Shown here piece after piece: positions 1 to 11,180 of a DNA stretch of 64,000 nt. The stretch is from contig JAXBDG010000001.1 of the NCBI GenBank assembly GCA_036320915.1, positions 4,610,001 through 4,674,000 on the forward strand. The letters are read 5' to 3'. The position numbers and the translations under genes are program-made. The notes below the pieces were generated by a model that ran no database searches, was not told the origin of the DNA, and saw only the letters and a program-made list of their open reading frames with translations. Position 1 is the stretch's first letter; every line of letters starts with the position of its first letter. Origin of the DNA: Linnemannia elongata. Taxonomy: Eukaryota; Mortierellomycota; Mortierellomycetes; Mortierellales; Mortierellaceae.

Positions 1-2428
1 AAACCTTCGCTTCCTCATGCCCCTGCGCAGCCGCAAGCGCGAACAACTCCCTCGCACCCGTAATACTAACCGCAACACCCTTACCCCCCAGATACGCCAG
101 CCCCAATTCAAACTGAGCAGACGCATTGCCCTGCTCAGCAGCCTTCCTCCACCACTCTACAGCCTTGATGTGGTTCTGAAAGGTGCCCTGGCCGGTACCG
201 TACATCACTCCGATATTGGACTGCGCCTCAGCGTGACCTTGTTCGGCGGCTTTCAGGATTAATTCGAAGGCTACCGATTGATTGACGGGGACGCCTTCTC
301 CGATGAAGAGCATCGCGCCGAGTTCCTGTTGCGCCTCGGCTAGGTTCTGGTCGACGGCTTTTAGGAGGTATTCGATGGCCTTTGGGAGGTCTTGGGCAGT
401 GCCACGGCCGTGGTGGTACATGGTTCCGATATCTGCTTGCGCGGCGGCGTGGCCTTGGTCGGCAGCTTTAAGGCACCATTCGAATGCGAGTTCGAGGTCT
501 TGAGGCGTGCCGAGACCGCGGTGGTACATAAATCCGAGTTCCCGCTGAGCGTTTGCACGACCTCCTCGCGCTGCCTTGGAGAGCCAGAAGAATGCTTGGT
601 CATAGTCCTGGGCAACGCCCAGTCCACTGCGGTAGAGGAGTCCGATATCTGTCATCGCTGGTAAGAAATCGTACTGGGCGGCCTGGGAGAGCCACTTGAA
701 GGCCTCGGAAAAGTCCTGGGGAACTCCTTGTCCGTGGTAATACATTCCGCCGACTTGTTGCAACGCGTCGGCACGGCCTTGAGACGCGCCTTTGAGGAAA
801 TACTTCATTGCCTTGGTGTAATCGACGGGGACATCGATTCCTATGTAATGCATGTTGCCGACTTCGATGTGCGCAGGAATATGGCCTTGTTCTGCTGCCT
901 TGACAAAGCATTCGTATGCCACCCCCAAATCCTGAGGCACGCCGAGTCCGCGGAAAAAGACATATCCTTGGGTGTAGACGTTCCAGCCATCGGTGGTTCC
1001 GTGCTCGACCGCCCTCCTGAACCACTCTAGCGCGATGGGTTCGTTCTTGGGCACTCCCTGACCTTCTTCAAACATTGTCCCAATGCGGAACTCTGACTCT
1101 GCGTGATATTGCTGTGCAGCCTTGTTGTACCAATCCATTGCCTTGACGTAATCCTGCTCGACACCTTGACCATGCGAGTACAAGTCTCCAATACTGTGCT
1201 GCGCAGGTGGGTATCCCTTGGCAGCGGCCTTTTCATACCACTCCATCGCCAGAGTGTAATTCAGCGGAACACCAAGCGCGTAATCATACAACTGTCCAAC
1301 ATTATACTGCCCCGTCGAATCATCTTGGTCCGCGGCCCTCCTATACCACTCCATAGTCGCCGAAAAATCCTGACCCACTCCTTGACCCAACCGATAAAGG
1401 TCTCCAATCCTATTCTGCGCCACAGGATCATTCTTCTCCGCCGCCTTACGGAACCAATCCATGGCGGCCTCATAATCTTGATCGACCCCCTGTCCTCGCA
1501 TATACATGTTGCCCAGCGTCACCTGTGCATCCTTGTCGCCCAGACTCGCGTTGAGGATTGTTTGCGTAACCTCTGTGGTTGCGGATGCTGCTGCCAGGTT
1601 CTGAGGCGCCTGTGGAGTTTGTGGGGCTTGGGGTGCTCTCCTGGTGGCGGAGGCAGTGGTGGATGGTTGGGTAATCTCTGTCGGCCTGGTGCCAGAGTCT
1701 TGGACTTCCTGCTTTGTCACCTCCTTGGGAACAGATAATGAGGAGTTGGGTCTGGTGGCAACCTCAACCTTCAGCGACGTCTCCTGGACCTCTTCCACCA
1801 ACGTCTTCGACGGCAGTGGCGGTGAGGGCGTCTCCTGAGGCTCTTCCAGCAAAGTCTTTGATGGTGGTGGTGATATGGCCTGTTGAGTAGTGTGAGGTGC
1901 TCCTAGCACAGTCGTCGCTTGCATTGATGATGGTGCTGGTGATGGTGGTTCTGAACGGGCGGTGACAGGGTCTTCGGTAACAATGTCCAGAACTGCGTCC
2001 GGGACAGCAGCAATCCTGCGGGGCTCCAGCCTATCGTTGCATAAACGAGAATGCATAAAGTGTCAGCAAATAATAACTATGGGAAATAACTACCAATTGA
2101 CCAAATGAAGACTAATAAGAAGAACGTACGTCCGAAAATCAGCCCCCTTCGAAAAAGGCACAATCCTAGACCCATGCCGGACATGAACCGCATCCTTGAA
2201 CGCCAACAGGATATCCTCCCAAAGCACGAATTCCTTGTGGGTGTCAGGGTCCGTGTAGCAGTCGATGTGGACAATTGGTCCCCCTGTTGCTGGGGATGGG
2301 AAGGTGGAGGAAGGCGAAGAAGAGGTGGAGAGGGGGAGGGAGTCGACACTTTCTTTGGAGATGGCTCGCATTGCTTGCACGCGTGGGAGTGTGCTAATGT
2401 TGCTGTTGCTGTTGTTGATGTGATTCAT
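1..2428 (-). CDS. Sel1-repeat protein with N-terminal FWxDI-type domain (3' end outside window)
   Basis: Two exons: exon 1 2130-2428, intron 2031-2129 (GTACGT..ATAG), exon 2 from 2030 off the left edge. The join is in frame (phase 2) and reads ADFRT-LEPRRIAA. The frame is open to base 1, where it reads ARELFALAAAQGHEEAK; paralogs stop a few codons after that motif, so nearly all of the roughly 780-aa protein is here. The order is a Ser/Thr-rich start, the N-terminal domain (VHIDCYTDPDT, then VLWEDILLAF), a Pro/Thr/Glu-rich linker of about 110 residues containing an imperfect direct repeat (KTLLEEPQETP, KTLVEEVQETS), then about 14 Sel1 repeats of 36 residues. Sel1 repeats form alpha-solenoid adaptor surfaces, as in Hrd3/SEL1L, but nothing here points to a particular partner. 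No signal peptide or membrane segment was seen. The start was chosen because it opens the exon that encodes the domain. Confidence 0.85.
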
Positions 2429-2755
2429 TGTAGGTGCCCTGATTCGGAGAGTGTGTTGATTGGCAGGTCAGGGGTATTAACTACTCGCTGGGTGTTCGAA
2501 AAGAGGAATCGCGGTTCCTGGTAAAGGTGATGTGTGTTGATGACGGACGAGAAAAGTCGAAAGATGATGAATCAAAGTGAAGGGAATCGACTAGGTGGTG
2601 GCAAAAAAAGGGGGGAAATAAACGCCGCGAAGGACGGGGGAGGCTCAGTCCCTGCGGCTGATTTTAAGAAATGAGCGACCACTTATTTTTCGAGTGATAT
2701 TTTCCTTTTGACTCCGACAAATAAGCGACATACGATAAATACATAAACGAATGGA

Positions 2756-2804
2756 ATAAGGGTTGGGTTGGGTTGGGTTGGGGGGGGGGGGGGGGGGGGG
2801 GGGG
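2756..2804 (+). repeat. (GGGTT)n followed by a G24 homopolymer
   Basis: Four GGGTT units run into 24 consecutive G residues. The corresponding 3' flanks of the other array copies (near 8050 and 14635) lack this expansion. The tract could form a G-quadruplex and is a likely place for sequencing or assembly error. The rest of 2429-2940 holds no gene that I can support. Confidence 0.9.
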
Positions 2805-2959
2805 CGGACGTAGTATGCAGGACATTGTTATCGCCACATGCTCTTTTATCTTTCTCTGCTTTTATAGCACACTTGTAGTAGAAACCTAAGCTGTCATGTC
2901 CCTTGTTTTGCATGCAACCGTTCTTCTTTTAAGTGTTTACATTCAGGACAGTTTATTTG

Positions 2960-4470
2960 CTGATGCGCTGATGCTATGGCTGATCAATCAGTCCTGACTA
3001 TAAATGTGAATCATATCTGCCAGTGCCTGAGCGTGTCCTTGCTTTGAGAGGCCAGCTCGACCCATTTTATCGCCTCATTTTGATTCCGTGAAACACCCTT
3101 AGAGCCAACATACGCAATGCCCAACTCAAACTGTGCCTGCGCATGCCCTTGCTCAGCAGCCTTCCTAAACCACTCCACAGCCTTTATATGACTCTGGGAC
3201 GTACCAAGTCCATCACAGTATATCGTCCCAACGTCGCACTGTGCCCGAGCAAGCCCTTGCTCAGCCGCCCGGAGACACCATTGAAACCCCAGGGATTGAT
3301 TCTGGGGAACACCGTGGCCATTGTAGTATATGAGACCGAGCCGTTCTTGGGCGATCGGCTCACCTTGTTTGACGGCCTTTAGGAGCCAATCTACGGCCTT
3401 TTCTGGATCCTGGTCGACACCGAGTCCTTCGAGGTACATGTTGCCGAGCGTTATTGGGCGAGCGCAAGACCTTGTTCGGCGGCCTTCAGGAGCTCTTCTA
3501 CGGCTTTTTCTAGGTCCTGGTCGACACCGTGTCCGAGATGGTACATGTTGCCGACTTCGCGTTGGGCTGCATCATCGCCTTGATTGGCGGCCTTGAGGAA
3601 CCATTGGAACGCTTGGGCGTAATTTGGCGGAACGCCTTGTTCGCGATAGAGCATAGACCCAACCGTATATTGAGTGGAAGCAATTCCTTAGTTGGCATGG
3701 TTGATGAGCCATTGCATTGCTTTGCCGTAATCCTGGGAAACATCTACACCAGAATAGTACCAGTTCCCGACAAATATCTGCGCATACAGATTCCCCTTCT
3801 CCGCTGACTTCAGCGTCCACTCAAAAGCGACCTTCATATCTTTGGGGACACCATCGCCCGAAGCGTAGATGTTCGCCTTGTATAAATCTCCCCACCCATC
3901 CACATCTCCTTCCTCAACTGCATTGTCGGACCGCATCAGAGTGCTTTCCCCGTCAACAACAACTCCCTACCCTGGTTGGTCGATATTATTTTGGGCGGTA
4001 GGGCCTCCTTGTTCTGCTGCTTCCAAGTTTTCTTGGTCGATTCCTTGATCCGGAGCTCGGTCGTCTTCATCAAGAGTTGTGTTGGCGACTGCCTGCCTGA
4101 TATATCTGTTATGGTTGGAGGAGAAGGTGGAGACATCATAGGGGAGTTTTCTTTCTCTTGTGGCGCCTCTACGGAGGTTAAGTGTCGTCCATAATAATGC
4201 CCGAATCGGCATCCGCGATCGGTTGCTCCTCCAGACTATGTTATGGATAGATGATAGTAAGGGAGATGAGCATAGAATTTCCATACCCATTGTAAAAAAT
4301 AAGGGAGATAATCAACTGACATTGATACCATTGACCAAAAAATAAAGGGGGAGTGCATACGGTGTAAGAAGGTTTGAGGATCGAGTAAGGGAAGAAAGAG
4401 AGTCGGGGCTTGACTTTGTTTCGGGGTGACCTGCTACAGGTTTTATGCGAGGGATGTTGTCGTCTTGCAT
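2960..4470 (-). pseudogene. Decayed Sel1-repeat pseudogene (short-exon-1 subfamily)
   Basis: The exon-1 start MQDDN is at 4470, a GTATGC donor lies near 4361 and the acceptor ACATAG near 4215. After the junction the frame follows the intact copies (ADADSGIIMD) and then meets a TAA with frame loss. Recognisable pieces in different frames lie at 3967-4150, 3688-3936, 3451-3654 and 3011-3439. They carry Sel1 motifs such as HGVPQNQSLGFQWCLRAAEQ and KAVEWFRKAAEQGHAQAQ. At least four disabling lesions are visible, and the locus holds fewer repeats than the copies at 11.3 and 14.8 kb. It is almost certainly non-coding. Confidence 0.85.
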
Positions 4471-5184
4471 CGGAGTTGAATTGCGTGTGTGCTGATGTCC
4501 GCTTGTGTGAAGGTGATGAGGGATTGACGAGAAAATTTGAATGTTGAGTGAATGTAGGAAAGTGACGATGTTGATGGTGAAAGTAGTACGAAGAAAGAAA
4601 AAAAAGGAAACGGTGACCACGCGTCTTTTTTTTTAAACGCAAGAGTAGGTTGGAGTGTGGCAAAGTAGGGCGTATGGTCTGTATTTGTCTGTCTGTCAAT
4701 CTGTCGTTTGTCTATGTGTGCGTTGGGTCGGAGGCTGATTCTTTCATATGTGCTGCCTGTCCTAAACACCACCTAATCCAGTTACGATGATGCATGCCTG
4801 ATCAGAGGGAAGGAATGACTCGACTTTATTTTCACGTCCGATTGATGGGAAACCTTTACTTGCCTGCTGGCAACAGGCAGGGAGGGAAGGAGGCAAGGAG
4901 AGAAGGAGGGAAAACTTAAGAGAGACAAATGGGGAGCAACCGAAAACACACAAAGGTATGCAAAGTTGAAAGGGAGGCCTTATGGGAAACTTAAAAGCAA
5001 AGAAGGAAAACTGCGCTCCTCTGTCAATGGATCTCGATTTTCCAGGTAAAGTGTCTTCCAGGGGAACATATCACCTGAGGAATACATAGGAAGAATGGCG
5101 TTTCTTTTTTCAATTTCCGATTGAAAAAGGAAAGCTTAAAGCACACTAACAACGACAACAAAGGAAGAGGGATGCCGTCCAACA

Positions 5185-5875
5185 AGTACACTCAATTATT
5201 TTTTTACGGACAAAAGGATAGGAAATCTGTCCGCAAAATATTTTCGAAATAATGAATCGAATTGTTATTCAGTCGTAGAAAAAGTATTCAGCCACATCAC
5301 GAATCGTCCACTTAGGGACAAAACGACAAGCGAGGGTAGGGACAAAAAAACAACCATGCCTTTTCCAGGTGGACATGTGGTGCGCCGGAGTGGGAGGAAG
5401 TGTTGGTGGCTTTGGGACCCCTCAAGCCATCTATTATAGAAGAAGCCTGCTCGAGACCAGAAAGAACAGCACCTTTCTTTTTGATAACCCGAGCAGGCTG
5501 TGAGAGTTTACCATTTTTATCTGTGAGACTGAGAAAGGGATACACACACACACGACCATTCCTCTACCTGCTGTTATATAAGATATGCCCGCTAGTCCAG
5601 ATGACGCGCCTCCGTCTGAAGGGGTTGTACGAAGGGATTCCTCTCTTCCTTCTCCGTCTTCCTCGTCCAGTAACCCCGCCATACTTGACTTTGACTCTGA
5701 CACCTTGGACAACTGAGGAGAGCTCCCCAATGGAACCCCCAGACTATTCGTCATGTGACTGAATACTTTTCTATGACTGAATAATAACATTTCGATTCAT
5801 TATTTCGAAATTATTTTGCGGACAGATTTCCTATCCTTTTGTCCGTAAAAAAAAATAAAAAAAATTGGGTGTACT
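5185..5875. mobile_element. Non-autonomous DNA transposon (MITE-like) with terminal inverted repeats over 100 bp
   Basis: The left arm (5185 to about 5297) and right arm (about 5748-5875) are inverted copies, starting AGTACACTCAATT and ending AATTGGGTGTACT. Both arms carry ACGGACA..TGTCCGC and a run of T/A. The ends can be read as flanked by TA, which would suit a Tc1/mariner-like element. No transposase is present. The interior (5395-5720) is shared with copies at 23.5-24.0 and 24.7-25.1 kb, including an ORF start (MPASPDDAPPSEGVVRRDSS). Confidence 0.75.
5585..5716 (+). other. Short conserved ORF inside the transposon interior (43 aa)
   Basis: It begins MPASPDDAPP and continues with a VVRRDSSLPSP motif and a poly-Ser run. 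The copy at 23853-23975 encodes a 40-aa version starting MPAGAEDVPS with the same VVRRDSSLPSP. The copy near 25052 starts MPAGPEDVPPPEGVV and stops at once. It may be the 5' end of an ancestral transposase or a captured host exon. Expression is unknown, and I do not claim a functional protein. Confidence 0.35.
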
Positions 5876-5934
5876 GATAAAAAAAAAACAAGGCGCTGAT
5901 GCAACGTCCTAAATTATCAACCTTCCCTGTTTTC

Positions 5935-6070
5935 TTGCGATCATAGGCAAGCACCCAACACCTTTCTGAAAAAAACACACTGCAGAATCATAATCATGCC
6001 CAACCCCCTTCCGGTCAATGTACGGAATGCCCAGCTCGACTTGTAGATAAGCATACCCTGCGCGACCACC
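5935..6070 (-). pseudogene. Small relic of a Sel1 C-terminus
   Basis: On the minus strand this reads GYAYLQVELGIPYIDRKG, which matches the last Sel1 repeat of neighbouring genes (GYAQAQFELGVAYISFKG). The surrounding sequence is no longer open. It lies about 60 bp beyond the right end of the transposon, so the element sits beside, or was inserted into, an old Sel1 copy. 6071-6269 holds nothing further. Confidence 0.5.
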
Positions 6071-6269
6071 CAACATACATATGATATAATGAAAATGTAT
6101 GTGTATGTGAACTTGATGGTTAATGTGAAGAAAGAGTCTGTTCTTTACTATGCATGGGTGCAGGGTTAATACACTGGGGCTGATGTCTCACGTAATGCGC
6201 TTCTTCATTAGGTAAAAAAAGTTGAACTAAAATAAACCTGTACTACACTAATAGTACGAAATAATGACC

Positions 6270-6950
6270 CTAGTGCTTCACCAGCCACTCCAACGCTTTG
6301 GCATCCGTGGCGGTTAACAGCTCTTTGCTCTTTTCCACCGATAAAAATTCATGATCAGAGTATTCGAACCCTGGAACAACAGTCTCTGTAATCAAGAGAC
6401 CCTCGTTATTGTCCTGGCCTCCTCTAGTGCTGCCACTTGGCCCGTCGACTGCAGCGGGTTGAAGCAAGAAACTCGCCTTCCAAACACCACCTTCCACAGT
6501 CCAAGTGACCTTTTCCCCCTTTCCAATGTCATGACCGACCACAAATGACTCAACCCGTCCATCAGGATGGATTAACACATATCGGCCGCGCCCTTTGACA
6601 AGGGTATGAATAATGCGGCTCCGATTGCGGTGGAACGATCCCATTGGCCGATTCGGGGTCAAGTAGTACAAAATAGACGTCGAAAGTAGTCTCTTTGCAG
6701 GATCGTATCCCTCTCGCAAACCTCCGGTCAGGTCGAGCGTACGTGCAGATAGTGGCTCGGGTGGATATGGTGACGGGGTGGAGGCAGTGTTGATGTCTGT
6801 GAGGGCATAGTAGCCGCCTTCAATGTGAGGGTCCAGCGAGAGAGTAGACAGAGTGGATTGGATATACGAAGGCTCCTTCGAGGATGGATTAGGAGTGTAT
6901 ATTGGTTTGAGGAGGGAGAGAGAGATGTTTGGCGTGCTGGTATTGGACAT
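6270..6950 (-). CDS. Cupin_5 / DUF985 family protein
   Basis: A single-exon 226-aa protein. After a Ser/Thr/Pro-rich start comes LDPHIEGGYYALT, then SILYYLTPNRPMGSFHRNRS, the cupin core RIIHTLVKGRGRYVLIHPDG, and a C-terminal TETVVPGFEYSDHEFLSVEK. This order is typical of the DUF985/cupin_5 family (yeast YML079W-like), small RmlC-fold beta-barrels whose substrate is unknown. Two insertions make it longer than the usual 160-200 residues: the TPSPYPPEP stretch and a DGPSGSTRGGQDNNEG loop. The usual SDEIWH motif is replaced by RSRIIHT, so metal or ligand binding may differ. The start at 6950 follows a TATA box by about 75 bp. No intron is needed. The gene sits alone between Sel1 copies and has no obvious functional tie to them. 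Confidence 0.85.
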   Translation of the reverse strand: MSNTSTPNISLSLLKPIYTPNPSSKEPSYIQSTLSTLSLDPHIEGGYYALTDINTASTPSPYPPEPLSARTLDLTGGLREGYDPAKRLLSTSILYYLTPNRPMGSFHRNRSRIIHTLVKGRGRYVLIHPDGRVESFVVGHDIGKGEKVTWTVEGGVWKASFLLQPAAVDGPSGSTRGGQDNNEGLLITETVVPGFEYSDHEFLSVEKSKELLTATDAKALEWLVKH

Positions 6951-7022
6951 TGCAATAGGATTGAGTTTATGTGTGTATATGAGTGTATTGTGATAGTGGG
7001 ATTGTTGGAGTCGAAAGAGCAG

Positions 7023-7040
7023 TATATATATATATAAATT
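7023..7040 (-). promoter_or_regulatory. TATA box of the cupin_5 gene
   Basis: A TATATATATATAAAT tract about 75 bp upstream of the ATG at 6950, a normal fungal TATA position for a short leader. Confidence 0.5.
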
Positions 7041-7065
7041 TCAAGACCAGGCAATATCGAGCGGC

Positions 7066-7142
7066 AGTGCTTGGTCTTAGGTCTATAGACCGAGAGGGCG
7101 TAACAGCCAAGTCTAGGCTAGTTCTTGGGCCTATAGACTAAG
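7066..7142. repeat. Two diverged direct copies of a palindrome-centred 33-bp repeat
   Basis: CTTGGTCTTAGGTCTATAGA..GAGAGGGCG is followed by TTCTTGGGCCTATAGA..AAGAGGGTG. The first copy contains the perfect palindrome GGTCTATAGACC. The role is unknown. Confidence 0.4.
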
Positions 7143-7236
7143 AGGGTGCCAGAGGAGAGAGGCTTAGCAGGGGTAGTTGAGAGCTGATGTAATGCCGTTG
7201 CATTATATATTGCATTATAATATACTGCGTGGTGTA

Positions 7237-7345
7237 CAGCGCCGTTGCAAAACGAATTTGCCTACTATTTTTTTTTTTTTGAGAAAAATATGAGCATTTT
7301 TTTTGGTTGGAAAATAATAGGCAAATTCTTTTTGCAACGGCGCTG
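7237..7345. mobile_element. 109-bp MITE, probably Tc1/mariner type
   Basis: Terminal inverted repeats of about 37 bp (CAGCGCCGTTGCAAAA..GAATTTGCC and its complement) enclose a short A/T-rich loop. The element is flanked on both sides by TA (7235-7236, 7346-7347), as expected for a TA target-site duplication. There is no coding capacity. Confidence 0.75.
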
Positions 7346-7859
7346 TACATTCTTTGTTCGTATTTTAGTCTCCTGTCTTCAATTGCTCTTATATGTGCTG
7401 AGTACCACGTTATTTTGAGAAACCTTTCGGGTTTACCATTTTGCCGAACCATGGAAAAGAAGAGACCCAATGACAACCCGCCTGGCAGCCCCTTTTTTCA
7501 TTTTTTGTTGTCGTCCTTCCGTAAGAGTTTCGGCAAGGAACCAAGAGCCCTTCCTATGACCACGCTTGTTATGTAAAACATTCCTTGTAGCCACTAATAC
7601 AAGTTGCACCCCACGCATATTGTGGCAATACAAAGTCCTTCCTCAGTTATCCAAGTACTTTGTTGGGTGAAAGAAGACCTTCCATGCTTCTCTCATTTAT
7701 TTTCCATTTCCCTCCGCGAGCGTAGCCGCGAGTAATATTCTAATACGATACTGCAATTTGATTGATTAAAATAAAAAAATAAAAAAATAGTGTGCGACGT
7801 GGATAAAGAAGGGAGAGCGTGCGGGAAACTTAAGGTGAAAGAAGAACACTGCATTTTTC

Positions 7860-10760
7860 TGTCACTGTGATGGATCTTGACTTTCCAGGTAAAGTGTATT
7901 CCAGGAACATATCACTCCAGGAATAGGACGGAGGAATTTCAGTCCCAGCAACTGATTTTAAGAAACGAGCGACCACTTATTTTTCAAGTGATATCTTTCT
8001 TTAGAACTCGACAGATACCCGACATGCAATCCATGAACGAATGGAATGAGGGGGAGGGGAGGAGGACATAGGCAAGCAAGCATGATATTGTTGTCTCCAC
8101 ATGCTCCTCTTGCTTCTTTTATCTTTCTCCGCTTTTATAGCACACTTGTAGTAGAAACTTAAGCTGCTCTGTCCTCTTATATATTCATTCTAATTATTTA
8201 CACCCAGGATTTTTATTCGCTGGTGCGCTTATACTTGTGTATGGTCGATCAATCCCATCTATTAATGGAATCCAAAAGTGCATGTGCCTGAACATGCCCT
8301 TGCTCCACCGCCAGCTTGACCCACTTTAACGCCTCATCTCGATTCCGTGCAACACCCTTAGAGCTAATATACGCAAAACCCAACTCAAACTGCGCCCGCG
8401 CATGACCTTGCTCAGCAGCCTTCCTAAACCACTCTACAGCCTTTATATGACTTTCGAACGTACCACGCCCACCATGGTACATTTTTCCAACGTCGAACTG
8501 TGCATGAGAATACCCTTGCTCAGCTGCCCGGAGACACCATTGAAACCCCTGGGATCGATTCTGGGGAACACCCTCGCCGCGGCAGTACATGATGCCAAGC
8601 TCTTGTTGGGCGTTCGGATGGCCTTGTTCCGCGGCTTGCATGAGCCACTCTACGGCCTTTTCTAGGTCCTGATCGGCACCGCGTCCATGGTGGTACATAT
8701 GACCGACACAACCTTGGGATACAGCGTCGCCTTGTTCGGCAGCCTTGAGAAACCATTCAAATGCTGTTGGACGATCAACCGCTCCACAGTATCCCCCGAG
8801 GTACAGGAGTCCAAGCTCACGTTGAGCAATTACGCGACCTTTAGTTGCGGTCTTGGTGAGCCAAACCTGAGCTTGTTCGTAGTCTTCATCGACGCCTATG
8901 CTGTAGCAGTACATGAGCCCGACTTCTTCCATTGCCACTGCGAGTTCGTTATCTGCAGCCATGAGGAACCATTGGAACGCTTGAACTTTGTCTTGTGGAA
9001 CGCCTTGTCCGTGATAGTGCATAGACCCAACCGTATGTTGAGCGGTAGCAGTTCCTTGAGTGGCAGGGCTGACGAGCCACTGTATTGCCTTGCCGTAGTC
9101 CTGAAGAACACTCGTACCAGAATGGTACCACATCCCGACAAGGCTCTGCCCATACAGATTCCCCTTCTCTGCAGACTTCAACATCCATTCAAAAGCAATC
9201 TTCGTATCTCTGGGGACACCAAGGCCAAAGATGTTGATAAAACCTTCGACGAAATCTTCCCACCCACCTGCATCTCCATGCCCAATTGCGCAGCCGAACC
9301 ACTTCAGAGTGGTTGCCTCGTCAACTAGAACCCCCAGGCCTTGCTGGTACATCAGTCCGATCGCAAACTCAGCCTCAGCGAGGTTCTGCTCAGCCGCCTT
9401 TGAATACCATTCAAAGCCATTGAATAATCCTCCACGACTCCTTGCCCATTCACATACAGATCTCCAATAGAACACAGGGCTGGGGCGTAGCCCTTGGCGG
9501 CAGCCTTTTGGTACCACTCCATCGCCAGCGAGTAGTCCATAGGAACTCCGAGGGCGTATCCGTAGATCTGGGCGACGCTCCATTGACCTCTGGGATCGTC
9601 TTGATCCGCTGTCCTGCGGTACCACTCCATAGCGGTTGTAAAGTTTAGTGGAACTCCTTTACCGAAACGGTATTGATCGCCGATGTTGTTCTGGGCGGTA
9701 GGATTTCCTTGCTCTGCTGCTTCCAAGTCCTCCTGGTCGATTCCCTGACCCTGATCTCGCTTGTTGTCATCGAGAGTTGTGTTGACAACTGCCTGCGTGA
9801 TCTCTGTTATGGTTGGAAGAACTGGGGGAGACATCATAGGGGTTATTGTCTTCTCAGGCTGTGTTTCTGCGGGGGTTACTGTGACATCTATAATAATACC
9901 CAAGTCGGCGTCCGCTGTCGTCCGCGACTTTAGCCTATGTTATGGAGAGATGATAATAAACGAAGTGAGCATAAAGTCTCCATACCACTTGGGACATGGA
10001 AGCGATATACTCCACTGACAGTACAAAAGATGCCATTGGCGAAAAAAAGGAGGGGGGGGGGGGGATTACATACGGTGTACGAACGTCTGAGAGTTGAGAA
10101 AGAGAAGTAGCAAAGGATTCAGGACTTGACTTTGTTTCGGAGCGGACTGCTGCTACTGCAGTTTGTGTGTGAGTTGTGTTGTCGTCTTGCATGGGAGTTG
10201 AATTGCGGTTCCCTCTACTGGAGTGATGTGCTGATGTCCACTTGTGCAGAGGTAATGAGGGATAGATGAGGAAAGTTCAAATGAAGAGTGAATGAATGTA
10301 GGAAAGGGACGATGTTGATGGTGAAAGTAGAAGAGGAAAGAAAAAAGTAAAAAGGTGACCACGCGTCTTTTTTTTAAACACAAGAGACGGCTGGCAAGTA
10401 GGGCGTTTGGTATGTGTGTGTTGGGTCGGAGGTTGATTCTTCGATGTGTTGCTGCCTGTCCTCAACGTCAGCGAATCCATGTACGATCATGTGTATACCT
10501 GATTAAAGGGAAGGAAAGACTCGACTTATATTTCTCACGTCCGATTTGATGGGAAACCTTCGCTTGGTAGTTGGCAACAGGCAGGGAGGGTAAATGAGAA
10601 GTAGGGAAGGAGGGAAGACTTAAGAGAGAAAAATGGGGAGCAACCGAAAACAAAAAAAGGTATGCGAATTGGAAAAAGAAGAGGGAGCGTGTGGGAACTT
10701 TAAAAGCGAAAAAGGAACACTGCGCTCTTTTGTCCCTGTGATTGATTTCGACTTTCCAGG
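7860..10760 (-). repeat. Tandem segmental duplication unit 2
   Basis: The same flanking blocks as unit 1 surround the 8.2-10.2 kb Sel1 gene: the 3' blocks lie at 7930-8240 and the 5' blocks at 10300-10760. Confidence 0.7.
8249..10192 (-). pseudogene. Sel1-repeat gene broken by one missing base
   Basis: Exon 1 10074-10192 (MQDDNTTHTQ), intron 9935-10073 (GTATGT..ATAG), exon 2 8249-9934. The exons join in phase 2. The Sel1 frame runs to about 9408, where AYACCAATTC of the 11.3-kb copy is ACCATTC here: one A is missing, and the frame shifts to an early stop at about 9352. In the next frame the Sel1 repeats continue open to the stop at 8249 (about 380 codons). Apart from this the gene looks healthy, so it is either a very young pseudogene or a base-call error. 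It lacks a block of about three repeats that is present in the two intact array copies. Confidence 0.8.
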
Positions 10761-11180
10761 TTAAGTGTCTTCCAACGCCAACTCAAACTGAGCAGACCAT
10801 AGCCCTGCTCTATAGCCTTCCCCCGTCACTCTACAGGCTTGGTGTGGTTCTGGAAGGTACCCTGGCCTGTACTATACCTCATCTCGATGCTGTACTGCGT
10901 CTCAGCGTGGGTTTTGGCGGTTTTGAGGCACCATGCGGATGCAAGTTGGAGGTCTTGAGGCGAACCGAGACCGCGGTGGTACATAAGTATGAATTCCTGC
11001 TGAGCGTTTGCGTGACGTCCTCACGCTGCCGTAGAGAGCCAGAAGAATACCTAGTCATAGTCCTGAGCAACGCCCAGTCCGCTGCGGTAGAGAAGCCGAT
11101 ATCTATCATCGCTGTAAGAAATCGTACTAGGCGGCCTGGGAGAGCCGCTTGAAGGCCTCGAAAAACTACTAGGGAACTCC
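10757..11180 (-). pseudogene. Relic of the 3' part of a gene like the one at 1-2428
   Basis: The sequence aligns, with an internal deletion, to about 90-720 of the left-edge gene (shared blocks CTCAAACTGAGCAGAC, CGAGACCGCGGTGGTACATA, GAGAGCCAGAAGAAT). It is full of frame breaks. It abuts unit 2's 5' flank on one side and unit 3's 3' flank on the other, so a longer domain-bearing gene once stood between the short-type copies. Confidence 0.75.

Larger units (their letters stand above)
2640..5060 (-). repeat. Tandem segmental duplication unit 1
   Basis: This is the first of four units, each made of a short-exon-1 Sel1 gene with a shared 3' flank (conserved blocks GCGACCACTTATTTTTC, GAATGGAATRAGG, TTTATAGCACACTTGTAGTA) and a shared 5' flank (blocks CGATGTTGATGGTGAAAGTA, GGGAGCAACCGAAAACA, ACTTTCCAGG). 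The same blocks recur in order around the genes at 8.2, 11.3 and 14.8 kb. Confidence 0.7.

Noticed and set aside
1103..1738. A 211-codon plus-strand frame, and similar long frames opposite other Sel1 genes (e.g. 8687-9328, 15287-15778, 41941-42705, 45825-46589)
   Set aside because: These are antisense shadows of Sel1 repeats: they recur with the repeat period and have leucine/proline-skewed composition and no domain.
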